Assembly: GCA_024275045.1 (NCBI GenBank) | Contig: JAJRZX010000089.1 | Location: 1 to 32,376, forward strand | Direction of reading: 5' to 3' | DNA: 32,376 nt | DNA from: Deltaproteobacteria bacterium | Lineage (GTDB): Bacteria; Desulfobacterota; GWC2-55-46; JADFVP01 | Part shown: positions 23,866-31,504 of the stretch, piece by piece | How the letters are laid out: every line of letters starts with the position of its first letter | Position numbering within the stretch: the first letter of the stretch is position 1 | Translations under genes and position numbers: made by a program | The notes under the pieces: model-generated | What the model was told of the DNA's origin: nothing | The model's input: the letters and a program-made list of their open reading frames with translations, nothing else | Databases searched by the model: none

Positions 23866-25683
23866 ATGGACACGGCGTACCCCATCAAGAGGCCGCATAC
23901 GATACAACACCCCATGATAAACCGCATCGAGACCAAGAGCAGAACCGGCAAGAGCAGGATAAAGAGGGCCGTTATACTTGCGGACGGAGAGAACGCGCTC
24001 CTTACTCCGCTGGTAAAACACAGGTCCATTATGGAGCTGCCAGTCTTTAACAGGCCGATTATAGAGCATACCCTCAAATGCCTTGCCCATAACGGTGTGA
24101 CCAGCGTAGTAATCGTGGGCCGGCAAGGCGGCTTTGAAGAGATACCTGCCGATACCTTCGGCAACGAGGGCCCCCCGGTAAAGATAGAATACTTTGCCTC
24201 AGAGGTGCCCCGCGGCACAGCCGGAGTGCTCCGTGATTTACAGGACTACTTCGAGGACGAGGATTTTATCGTACTTCAAGGCAATACATTTGCGGAGTAC
24301 AGCGCCGTGGATGACTTAATCAATTTTCACATTAGAAAGGGCTCGGGCCTTACCATCGGGGTCTCGCGCCTTGGCCGCGGCTCTCTTGAGACCCTCACCG
24401 CCGCTGAAGACGGGAGCGTGGAAGATATCTCCATTATACATTCCTCAATAGAGAACAAATCCTCTGTAAAACCCGAGGGCATCTTTGTGGTAAATCCAGA
24501 GGCCCTCTCTCTTATTGACGGCGAGGGGTACTTTGATATTAAGGAACAGCTCTTTCCCGCCATGAAAAAAGCCTCCATGCCCGTATACATACACAGGTTC
24601 GGCGGGTACATAAGGACTATAGAGAGCGTAGACGATTATTATAATTTTCACAGGTCACGCCTTCTTGATGGACACGTACCCGGTGGGTTTAAAGAGGTAG
24701 GCGCGAATATATGGGTTGGCAGAGACGTGGCCATCTCACCGCGGGCCTATCTGCTTGGCCCTGCCGTAATAGGTGATAACTGCGTGGTCCGAGATCATGC
24801 GCAGGTAATAGGGCCGGTAATACTTGGAAGCAACTGTCTTATTGACGAGGGCTCCATTGTGCGCGAGAGTATCCTCTGGAAGGGTACGGAAGTGCGGCAG
24901 GGGGCGTCCTTATTTTACTGCGTGGCAGCCTCTAATACGGATATAAAGAAGGGAAGCTCCTATAACAACATGACTCTTGTAGGTGATATTACCCACGGGG
25001 ATACCAATATCGTGCCCTCAAGAGACGACGCGCCCACTGTGAGCGGAGTTACGGTGAGAAAGATAGAGGCCGTAAGGTCAAGGGCCTATCTGATGACCAA
25101 GAGGATGATGGATCTGATGCTCTCCTCTCTTGCCCTCTTGTTCTTATCCCCTCTTATGTTTGTAATCGCCGTTATTATAAAGTTCGATTCCCCGGGCTCT
25201 GTTATCTACAAGCAGAAGCGTTGCGGTAAAGACGGGCGTGAGTTCAGCATGTTGAAGTTCAGGACTATGGTGCAGGGCGCGCACAAGCTGCAGAAAAAAT
25301 ATATGGACGATAAAAGCGTGGACGGCCCTGTATTTAAGCTTGATTCAGACCCGAGGATAACGCGTATCGGGGGTTTTCTCAGAAAGACAAGCCTTGACGA
25401 GCTGCCTCAGCTCATGAACGTTCTAAAGGGGGAGATGAGCCTTGTTGGGCCAAGACCCCTTGTAATGGGCGAGATGAAGTTCAGCCCCAGTTGGAGAGAC
25501 ATCAGGCTGAAGGTAAAGCCCGGGGTCACGGGGCTCTGGCAGGTAGAGGGCAGGAGCAGCCCTTATTTTCATGACTGGATACGCTATGACGTATCATATG
25601 TAAAAGATCAGTCCCTTACCGGCGACCTGAAGATAATGATGAAGACTATCAAGGTGGTGCTGAGAAAAATAGGCGCCCGTTAA
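23866..25683 (+). CDS. Degenerate NDP-sugar pyrophosphorylase domain fused to initiating sugar-phosphate transferase
   Basis: Protein of 605 aa. Residues 33-265 have the fold pattern of an NTP_transferase sugar nucleotidyltransferase. Its GxGTRLxPLT loop reads ADGENALLTPL (39-49), the KPxLPV lysine region reads RSIMELPV, and the metal Asp of the GD motif is Asn140 (VLQGNTF), so catalysis is doubtful. Residues 280-385 are left-handed beta-helix hexapeptide repeats (VIGDNCVVRDHAQVIG). Residues 405-605 are a complete bacterial sugar-transferase domain with one membrane hairpin (LALLFLSPLMFVIAVIIKF), KFRTM, SLDELPQ (Asp511, Glu512), MSLVGPRP and GVTGLWQVEGR. That part should load a sugar-1-phosphate onto undecaprenyl phosphate and start a repeat unit. 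No ribosome binding site is visible before ATG 23866; ATG 23914 is an alternative. Confidence 0.9.
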   Translation: MDTAYPIKRPHTIQHPMINRIETKSRTGKSRIKRAVILADGENALLTPLVKHRSIMELPVFNRPIIEHTLKCLAHNGVTSVVIVGRQGGFEEIPADTFGNEGPPVKIEYFASEVPRGTAGVLRDLQDYFEDEDFIVLQGNTFAEYSAVDDLINFHIRKGSGLTIGVSRLGRGSLETLTAAEDGSVEDISIIHSSIENKSSVKPEGIFVVNPEALSLIDGEGYFDIKEQLFPAMKKASMPVYIHRFGGYIRTIESVDDYYNFHRSRLLDGHVPGGFKEVGANIWVGRDVAISPRAYLLGPAVIGDNCVVRDHAQVIGPVILGSNCLIDEGSIVRESILWKGTEVRQGASLFYCVAASNTDIKKGSSYNNMTLVGDITHGDTNIVPSRDDAPTVSGVTVRKIEAVRSRAYLMTKRMMDLMLSSLALLFLSPLMFVIAVIIKFDSPGSVIYKQKRCGKDGREFSMLKFRTMVQGAHKLQKKYMDDKSVDGPVFKLDSDPRITRIGGFLRKTSLDELPQLMNVLKGEMSLVGPRPLVMGEMKFSPSWRDIRLKVKPGVTGLWQVEGRSSPYFHDWIRYDVSYVKDQSLTGDLKIMMKTIKVVLRKIGAR

Positions 25684-25911
25684 GGGCAGTAACTCCTTCT
25701 ATGCTTCTCCCGTTCCAGATTTTTCTTATCTTTGCAACTCTCCGAGATAGCCGAATTTATCATTTAAGGATATAATCTTACCACGGTTTTAGTCTCTCTT
25801 GCTTGTACCTCTGTTCTGAGTCATGCGGTGTATGACAGGTCCTCTCATTATGAGCCCTCGGCGGGTTGGAGGCAGAGATGGTATCTCTTAATTAAGATAA
25901 AGCGACTTACC

Positions 25912-25950
25912 CCCCCTCATCATGCCCTGGATAGAGGGGTATCTTTTTAA
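25912..25950 (+). terminator. Probable intrinsic terminator
   Basis: CCCCTC (25913-25918) pairs with GAGGGG (25934-25939) around a 15-base loop and is followed by TATCTTTTT. It would end transcripts from the sugar-transferase gene, about 230 bases after its stop. Confidence 0.55.
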
Positions 25951-26074
25951 CATAAAAACAGGTCTTCATATCTCAGATAAAACAAGTTCTCCCCGCACAT
26001 GCTTGACCTGTATTCTGCTTAATATTACAGCATTAATATAAATATCCGATACAGTATCAAAAGGTAAACTTTCC

Positions 26075-26103
26075 TTGACAACCTGCGCCTTAGTTGGTAA
26101 CGT
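26075..26103 (+). promoter_or_regulatory. Candidate promoter for the wza-wzz genes
   Basis: TTGACA (26075-26080, 6/6), a 17-base spacer and TAACGT (26098-26103, 3/6). The perfect -35 with correct spacing is encouraging; the weak -10 suggests that an activator would be needed. Confidence 0.4.
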
Positions 26104-26245
26104 GACGGCCACTGGAAAGTGTTTGAATATCACGAAAGAACCTCTCTGGAATTCAATTCAATCTTACCTGTGGACTTCTACTGATATTATATAATCACAT
26201 AAATATTTTTAATATCTAATCCGGACAATAATAAGGGTGAATCAC

Positions 26246-27028
26246 ATGCAGCCCTCATATCTTATGGCGAAAAAAATTTTCTTTCTGCTCATACCTCTTC
26301 TTATCTTCGCGGGTTGCGCCAAAAGAGTCTCTGATGAGGCCTTTAAGGCGGATTTGGCCTCTGCGAATAAGGTTGCCGTTACAGAGTTCATCCTGGGCCC
26401 GGGTGATTCAATAGATGTAAGTGTCTGGCGTCATGAAGACCTCAATAAAGAAGTCCAGCTTGACCCTTACGGCAATATAACTTACCCTCTCATAGGCCAG
26501 ATACACGCAACAGGGCTTAGCGTCTTCGCGCTGAGGGATAAGCTTATTGAGGGCCTCTCCAAGTACCTCGTAGATCCCCAGGTAGATATTTCCATTACCT
26601 CGGTTCAGAGCCAGAAGGTATATGTGCTGGGCGAGGTGCAGCGTCCGGGTATATTTGTTTTTCAGTCTCAGAACTCAGTCCTTGAGGCCATTGCGATGGC
26701 CGGAGGTTTTGGCCTCGATGCCCAGCCCGGGAGCGTAGTGCTTATAAGGGGCGGGCTGAAGAGTTCCAACGCCGTGACGCTGGATCTGAAAAAGGCTATA
26801 AAAGAGGGTGAGATGGCAGATAACGTTGCCATTGAAAAAGGCGATATTATCTACGTACCCCCAATGCTCATAGCGGATATCAGCAGGAAGTTCAAATATA
26901 TTTACAGAATCCTCCTGCCCGTAGTACTGCTTGAGAACGGCATCGCCCTGGAGCCTCAGGTTGAGCGTGTGCTCACGGGGAAAAGCTCCTCAAATAATAC
27001 TATTGTAATAGGTGCGGGAGCTCAATAA
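26246..27028 (+). CDS. Polysaccharide export lipoprotein, Wza-like (Poly_export-SLBB)
   Basis: Outer-membrane export protein of 260 aa. The signal peptide has a lysine start and the lipobox-type end LLIFAGC, with Cys24 as lipidation site. The Poly_export domain follows (LGPGDSIDVSVWRHEDL, PYGNITYPLIGQI), then an SLBB-type part (VYVLGEVQRPGIF, SVLEAIAMAGGF), then a short hydrophobic helix near the C-terminus (YIYRILLPVVLL). It is shorter than E. coli Wza (about 380 aa) and like the compact exporters of many other Gram-negative exopolysaccharide loci. I chose ATG 26246, with AAGGG a normal distance upstream; the GTG at 26237 lies inside that binding site. It lies 99 bases before the Wzz-like gene and is probably co-transcribed with it. 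Confidence 0.93.
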   Translation: MQPSYLMAKKIFFLLIPLLIFAGCAKRVSDEAFKADLASANKVAVTEFILGPGDSIDVSVWRHEDLNKEVQLDPYGNITYPLIGQIHATGLSVFALRDKLIEGLSKYLVDPQVDISITSVQSQKVYVLGEVQRPGIFVFQSQNSVLEAIAMAGGFGLDAQPGSVVLIRGGLKSSNAVTLDLKKAIKEGEMADNVAIEKGDIIYVPPMLIADISRKFKYIYRILLPVVLLENGIALEPQVERVLTGKSSSNNTIVIGAGAQ

Positions 27029-27127
27029 GGTGAAAATCAGCCCCGTAACGCGGGGTCTTGAGTGATAACCCCCGTAATATAGAGCCTGCGGCATTTAAAT
27101 AACAACAAATAAATAAGATGAGAGCAA

Positions 27128-28510
27128 ATGGTTGAAGAGACTCTTTTAGATTATTGGTTCATATTATACAAGAGAAAGTGGATAGTTATCATTATTACGG
27201 TGATGGCTATCTTAACCGCGGTGGTGCTCTCAAAGCGCCTCACGCCAATATATGAGGCCAAGGCGGTATTTTTTGTCCCGCAGTCGCCTGATGTTACAAC
27301 GTTTTTTACCCCTCCGGGGGCTGCCAGCGCGAGGACGCTCCTATCGCCAAATACCAATGAGGTAACACAGGGCCCTTATATCGGTATCTTAAAGAGCAGG
27401 ACAATAGCCGAGTTAGTGCATAAGGATTTCCCCAATAAAAGCGTACATGATCTGATGAGAAAGGATACGGCCTATGTCATATCCAATGAGTTCATGCTCC
27501 AGATATACGCAAGGGACAAAGACCCCGTGCAGGCCGCCGGTATAGCCAACGCTTATGTTAAGTACTTTAATGCCATCATGAGCGGTTACTCCCAAGACAA
27601 CCAGATGCAGAAAAAAGATACTATAAGCTCTCAGCTGAGGATTCACCGCAACAGTCTCATGGAGGCACGAAAGGCTCTTAAGAGTTTTCAGGAAGAAAAT
27701 AACACGGCGGATATCAAGGAAGAGACAAAACAGCTGATCCTGCTTAAGACTGCTTTTGAGTCCCAGATGGAGAGCTCGCGGATAGCCCTTACAGAGGTGA
27801 TGAAGAAGATAGCAGCCACTGAGGCTGAGATTCAGACTGAGATGAGCCTCCTTCAGGCCTCTGAGGTCACAGTAACAAGCGCTCTGCTTGTTAATCTTAA
27901 AGAACAGCTCCTTGATATAGAATCAAAGATCGCCGAGCTTAAGGTTGAGTTCAAAGAGGCGCACCCTACGGTAAAGTCTCTTATGAAAAAGTATGAGATG
28001 GTTCAGAATAATGTAGGCAAGGAGATTGAGAGGATAATAAAGAGCCAGATAAAGGCGCCTGACAGTTTCTTTGAGATATTAAGAAGACAGCTCATAAACT
28101 TCTATATTGATAAGGAACGCATCACGGCGTCCATAAAAGCGGGCAAGGCAACTATCGCGCATATAGATGAGCGGATAGAGAAGATGCCGGCTCTTGAGGC
28201 CCGGTACGATAGCCTCTCTGAGAAAGTTGATAAGTACAAAAAGTTGATTGAGACCCTGGATATGAACCTTCAGGAGGTAGAGGCGCAGTCAAAGCGGAGT
28301 ATGGAGGTAGTAGTCTGGGTGGAAAGGGCCACTCCGCCTACGTCGCCTTCGTTCCCTCTTTTAATGGTTAACGCCTTTGTTGCCCTCTTTGTGGGTCTGT
28401 CTGGGAGCATATTCTATTGTTTCTTCCTTGAGTATCTTGATAATACGAGAGAGAAGAGGATGTACAGGCTCTTGAAGGCAATGCGGGCCTCGGAGGACAG
28501 CGATGGATGA
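27128..28510 (+). CDS. Wzz/GNVR-type polysaccharide chain-length protein
   Basis: Inner-membrane polysaccharide co-polymerase of 460 aa. The first membrane helix (about 18-38, WIVIIITVMAILTAVVL) follows the typical LLDYWFILYKRKW. A large periplasmic part follows, with long coiled coils (about 165-260 and 340-400) as in the GNVR family. The Pro-rich PPTSPSFP precedes the second helix (about 411-434), and a short cytoplasmic tail ends the protein. There is no Walker motif, so no tyrosine autokinase domain is fused. It should set chain length together with the Wza-like protein upstream. The next small gene starts 8 bases inside its 3' end, which suggests translational coupling. Confidence 0.92.
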   Translation: MVEETLLDYWFILYKRKWIVIIITVMAILTAVVLSKRLTPIYEAKAVFFVPQSPDVTTFFTPPGAASARTLLSPNTNEVTQGPYIGILKSRTIAELVHKDFPNKSVHDLMRKDTAYVISNEFMLQIYARDKDPVQAAGIANAYVKYFNAIMSGYSQDNQMQKKDTISSQLRIHRNSLMEARKALKSFQEENNTADIKEETKQLILLKTAFESQMESSRIALTEVMKKIAATEAEIQTEMSLLQASEVTVTSALLVNLKEQLLDIESKIAELKVEFKEAHPTVKSLMKKYEMVQNNVGKEIERIIKSQIKAPDSFFEILRRQLINFYIDKERITASIKAGKATIAHIDERIEKMPALEARYDSLSEKVDKYKKLIETLDMNLQEVEAQSKRSMEVVVWVERATPPTSPSFPLLMVNAFVALFVGLSGSIFYCFFLEYLDNTREKRMYRLLKAMRASEDSDG

Positions 28511-28742
28511 GAAGGACCTTATCCCGCTTATAAAAAAAGAGGAGAAGAAAAGGGCCTACTCAAGGCTTGCGCAATCAGTGATTGATAAAGGTGAGGTTGC
28601 TCCCATGCCGTACCTGCTCCTGCGCGAGTTTAGGCGTCCCATACGCATGGTCTTTGGTGCGGTTATTGGTCTGTCCATGGGGCTGTTCAGCGTTATCTTC
28701 GTCTTTTTATTAGTTGTCTATATTATGCATATGGAGTTCTGA
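28503..28742 (+). CDS. Small single-helix membrane protein of the export operon
   Basis: Protein of 79 aa that I do not recognise. The N-terminal 50 residues are charged (MDEKDLIPLIKKEEKKRAYS), followed by REFRRPIRMVFGAVIG and one long hydrophobic segment (about 54-76) ending HMEF. By the positive-inside rule the N-terminus is cytoplasmic. It overlaps the Wzz-like gene by 8 bases and the next small gene by 1 base (TGATG), a strong sign that it is translated and belongs to the operon. It could be an accessory subunit of the chain-length/export complex; this is inference from position only. Confidence 0.75.
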   Translation: MDEKDLIPLIKKEEKKRAYSRLAQSVIDKGEVAPMPYLLLREFRRPIRMVFGAVIGLSMGLFSVIFVFLLVVYIMHMEF

Positions 28743-29044
28743 TGTCCCGAATTTCCCGAAAACAAAGATATGAGCAGCTCGTCTCTCGCATAAGGACGAT
28801 GAGGCTGGGTATAAGAAAAGAAGTTGAGGCCGAGCTTGCCATTGAAACAGAGAAAGCAAAGTCCGAGGGAAAGTTTCTCTGGGAAAATAATTGGGTTACC
28901 CCTGAAGAATCACGGCAGATACAGCGTAAGCTTAAGATAAGGGACAGGATTGTATTTGTTGAGCTCTCCATCCTCTTACTCTTTATGAGTTTTTCGAGTT
29001 ACGCTTTATATTTTCTGATGCACCGTTTCTTGCTGCCGAGATAA
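28742..29044 (+). CDS. Small tail-anchored type membrane protein of the export operon
   Basis: Protein of 100 aa that I do not recognise. The first 70 residues are highly charged and helical (RKQRYEQLVSRIRTMRLG, VEAELAIETEKAKSEGK), with WENNWVTPEESRQIQRKLK in the middle. One hydrophobic helix (about 72-93) lies at the end, followed by HRFLLPR. The start codon overlaps the stop of the 79-aa gene by one base. The layout (soluble cytoplasmic part, C-terminal anchor) suggests a membrane-bound adaptor. The pair follows a Wzz protein that lacks a kinase domain, so a regulatory or scaffolding part is conceivable. Confidence 0.72.
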   Translation: MSRISRKQRYEQLVSRIRTMRLGIRKEVEAELAIETEKAKSEGKFLWENNWVTPEESRQIQRKLKIRDRIVFVELSILLLFMSFSSYALYFLMHRFLLPR

Positions 29045-29252
29045 AACCGGCGCAAGGGATAGGCTTTATATCTATTCGCAGTACCTCGTCAAGCAATGCA
29101 ATGCAATCCAATGCTTTTTTCCTCTGTACCCACTCCGATTTAAAAAAAGTATAAAAAAATATCATACCCCTCTCAGCCTCGCCCCCAAAGGGTCTGAGAG
29201 TATAAGGTCGGTGAGAGCCGCGGTTTATGAAGGCCGCGCTTTACTTTTTCCG

Positions 29253-29278
29253 CCGCGATAAAGGCTTCGCGGTTTTTT
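29253..29278 (+). terminator. Intrinsic terminator of the export operon
   Basis: CCGCGA and TCGCGG form a 6-bp GC stem around TAAAGGCT, followed by six T residues. It lies about 210 bases after the last small membrane protein gene. Confidence 0.8.
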
Positions 29279-29325
29279 CGCCTTAATTACCTGTAGATAC
29301 CGGGCTCGCGGGTACGCTATTGTCC

Positions 29326-29354
29326 TTGACAGCAATGAGAATTGTTGATAAGAT
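29326..29354 (+). promoter_or_regulatory. Strong sigma70-type promoter for the PQQ-propeller gene
   Basis: TTGACA (6/6), a 17-base spacer and TAAGAT (4/6), with an extended -10 TGa just before it. The spacer includes the inverted repeat CAAT-GAGA-ATTG (29333-29344). Confidence 0.7.
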
Positions 29355-29550
29355 TTATGAAAATTATAGCATATGCCTGACTAATTAGTAGCCGCTCTTT
29401 TGCTGCCAATCAGCTCTTATCTCCCATAGGATGATTCCATTCCTGTGTTTACTGAGAATAGAGTAATTGAAGCAAGTACAGGCAAGAGCTGCGCTGATAT
29501 TAAAGGTTTTTTGCATCATGACGCGTTCCGTGTAAATGGAGGCAGGTAAG

Positions 29551-31032
29551 ATGTTGCACCGTAGAAAGTTACTCCTTATTATTTCTGTACTGGTTATTCT
29601 GCTTGCCGGTTTTACCGATGTATGGGCCCATCCCTGGCCCATGTTTCAGAGAACAAATAAACACAGAGGCAGGGCCCTTGTGGCGGGTCCCGATTCCCCG
29701 GGACTCTCCTTTATGGTTGGAATCGGCGCTGTCTCAGAGGGCGCTCCGGTGGTGGCCGATGACGGTACCATTTATGTTGGAAATCACATAGGAGAGCTTC
29801 GCGCCTATGATGCATCGGGTAAACTCAAATGGATTTACCCTACCCTTGGACTTATAAGGGCCACCCCTCTTATCGGGCCTGACTCTACGGTGTATGTAGG
29901 CTCTAAAGACGGCGGGCTCTACGCAGTAAACCCCGACGGCACGCTGAAGTGGGTCTTTTTTATCTCAGACGGCATAACCTCATCCCCATCGTTTAGCAAT
30001 GACAACACCACCATATATTTTGGCACCCACAATTTAGGGGTATTTGCCGTGGGAGTAGACGGGGTCATGAAGTGGCGTCTGCCCGTGGATATAGCCACAA
30101 GCGCGCCCTCGCCGGCGGTTGCTTCCGACGGTACTATTTACCTTGGCGGTTACGGCGCAGGCGGCAAGAGTAAGATGTATGCCATCAACCCCAACGGCAC
30201 CATTAAGTGGGTGGCGCCCACCCCGGGTCAGATTAGAAGCACTGTGGCCCTTGGAAGTGACGGAACCCTGTACTTTGGCACAAGAGATGGGGTCTTTCAC
30301 GCACTTAACCCCGATGGAACGGAACAGTGGACCTTTAAAGCAGGTGATGAGATAAGGGCTTCCGCGGCCTTTGATATCCTTAGCGGCACCATATACTTTG
30401 GGTCTTACGATAAAAAGCTTTATGCCTTGAACCTGGACGGAACATTAAAGTGGAGTTTTGTAACTGACGGGTTTATTGAAGGGTCCCCCATAATAGACTC
30501 AAGGGGTATTATTTATGTTAAACCTCACGGTGGCTCTCTTTATGCCTTTAATCAGAACGGTACGGTAAAGTTTCAGCACTCATATCAGTATTTATCCTCA
30601 GGCATGTCCATTGATGCCAATGGTGTGCTTTATTTCTGCGGCGACTTCACATTATTCGCCGTGGGGCCTGCCCAGTCTCCTCCGCCGCCCAATCCTCAGA
30701 ACCCTGTTATTGAACTTATAGTGGCCAAAGACGCCTATGTTACAGGGGAGACCATGGATATAAGCGCCAAACTTACAAATGCCACAACTCTCACAAGGCT
30801 TGTTGAGCTTAAGGTATACATGCGCGATTCGCAGCAGAACCTTACGCCAATTGTGGATATGCAGAACGTTACCCTTAATCCGGGCGATACGTACAATAAA
30901 GTTATCTACTCTCATACGTTTGCCGTAGGCGAGCCCTCTACGATATTGTACATAGGCGCGAGGGTGATGATCCCGGAGACCGGTGATACGGTAAGTCTTG
31001 ATTTTAAGACCATAAGTTTTAGGGCCCAATAA
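29551..31032 (+). CDS. Secreted PQQ-type beta-propeller protein
   Basis: Exported protein of 493 aa. The signal peptide is clear (MLHRRKLLLIISVLVILLAG, cleavage after VWA), and I chose ATG 29551 because GGAGG lies 8 bases upstream; ATG 29536 is upstream of that site. The body has about eight blades of the form DGTIYVG...LYAVNPDGTLKW, characteristic of BamB/PQQ-like propellers. A Pro-rich linker (SPPPPNPQNP) leads to a beta-sandwich domain of about 110 residues (PVIELIVAKDAYVTGETMD). The quinoprotein dehydrogenase catalytic region is not seen, so a binding or scaffolding role in the periplasm, outside the cell or at the outer membrane is more likely than an enzyme. It has its own promoter and lies before the flippase gene. 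Confidence 0.88.
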   Translation: MLHRRKLLLIISVLVILLAGFTDVWAHPWPMFQRTNKHRGRALVAGPDSPGLSFMVGIGAVSEGAPVVADDGTIYVGNHIGELRAYDASGKLKWIYPTLGLIRATPLIGPDSTVYVGSKDGGLYAVNPDGTLKWVFFISDGITSSPSFSNDNTTIYFGTHNLGVFAVGVDGVMKWRLPVDIATSAPSPAVASDGTIYLGGYGAGGKSKMYAINPNGTIKWVAPTPGQIRSTVALGSDGTLYFGTRDGVFHALNPDGTEQWTFKAGDEIRASAAFDILSGTIYFGSYDKKLYALNLDGTLKWSFVTDGFIEGSPIIDSRGIIYVKPHGGSLYAFNQNGTVKFQHSYQYLSSGMSIDANGVLYFCGDFTLFAVGPAQSPPPPNPQNPVIELIVAKDAYVTGETMDISAKLTNATTLTRLVELKVYMRDSQQNLTPIVDMQNVTLNPGDTYNKVIYSHTFAVGEPSTILYIGARVMIPETGDTVSLDFKTISFRAQ

Positions 31033-31135
31033 GCAGAGGGCCTTTTCTTGCGCACCCGGGTGAGGGGCAGAGGCGGGGGCGGGGCGGTGCCTTTGCTTCT
31101 GTTTGTCATGCGGTACGTTGGCAGTGTTTTTTTTT

Positions 31136-31167
31136 AGCGGCAGCAGGGTCTCGGCTCTGCTGCCGCT
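31136..31167. other. Strong 11-bp stem-loop with T-run on the wrong side
   Basis: AGCGGCAGCAG and CTGCTGCCGCT pair perfectly around a 10-base loop. The T-run lies before the stem on the plus strand and nothing T-rich follows on either strand, so it is not a standard terminator. It may protect the 3' end of the propeller mRNA. Confidence 0.6.
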
Positions 31168-31227
31168 TGAATGTTCAGGTCCTCTCTTTTATCCGTAAAA
31201 GGCGAGCCCCAACGCTCTCTATTCCCC

Positions 31228-31257
31228 TTGACTTCCAGCATGGATTTTTGTTAAACT
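31228..31257 (+). promoter_or_regulatory. Weak promoter candidate for the flippase gene
   Basis: TTGACT (5/6), an 18-base spacer and TAAACT (4/6). The distance of about 240 bases to the start codon makes it tentative. Confidence 0.3.
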
Positions 31258-31504
31258 TAATACGCTACACGGTGCCTTACCATCAACTCTGCCTTTTTTA
31301 CGTAATCAGAGATTATCTCCCCTTAGAGGCTGTTATTTTCCTGTATAATTCATGCTGAGACTCTTGTGAAATAAAGGGTGCGTGTACGTTACGCCATATC
31401 TTTCAAGACGGTACTGTATTAAAAGCATGTTTTTCTCGAACTCTCAAGCTCCTCTTGTTAAGAGCTTTTCCTAAGACATTTACAATAATACAAAGGTTGT
31501 TTTA

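Larger units (their letters stand above)
25684..26245. other. Long intergenic region before the export genes
   Basis: About 560 bases without a supported gene. It holds a small perfect hairpin AGAGAT-GGT-ATCTCT (25874-25888), a terminator-like stem at 25912-25950 and a promoter candidate at 26075-26103. The inverted arms AAACTTTCC (26066-26074) and GGAAAGTGTTT (26114-26124) flank that promoter and could form an operator or leader structure. A TATAAT at 26190-26195 lacks a matching -35. Confidence 0.5.
29045..29550. other. Intergenic region before the PQQ-propeller gene
   Basis: About 500 bases without a supported gene. From left to right: a short imperfect 5-base tandem (AATGC AATGC AATCC AATGC, about 29094-29114), a 7-bp stem-loop CTCTCAG/CTGAGAG (29170-29200), a clear terminator (29253-29278), a strong promoter (29326-29354) and a 5' leader of about 190 bases with no obvious regulatory RNA. 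Confidence 0.5.
31033..31504. other. Intergenic region before the flippase gene
   Basis: This 472-base space holds a G-rich stretch (31060-31090), a strong stem-loop (31136-31167) and a weak promoter candidate at 31228-31257. A TATAAT at 31344-31349 has no matching -35. I see no small gene. Confidence 0.5.

Noticed and set aside
31136-31167. Intrinsic terminator
   Set aside because: No T-run follows the stem on either strand; the T-run is on the upstream side.
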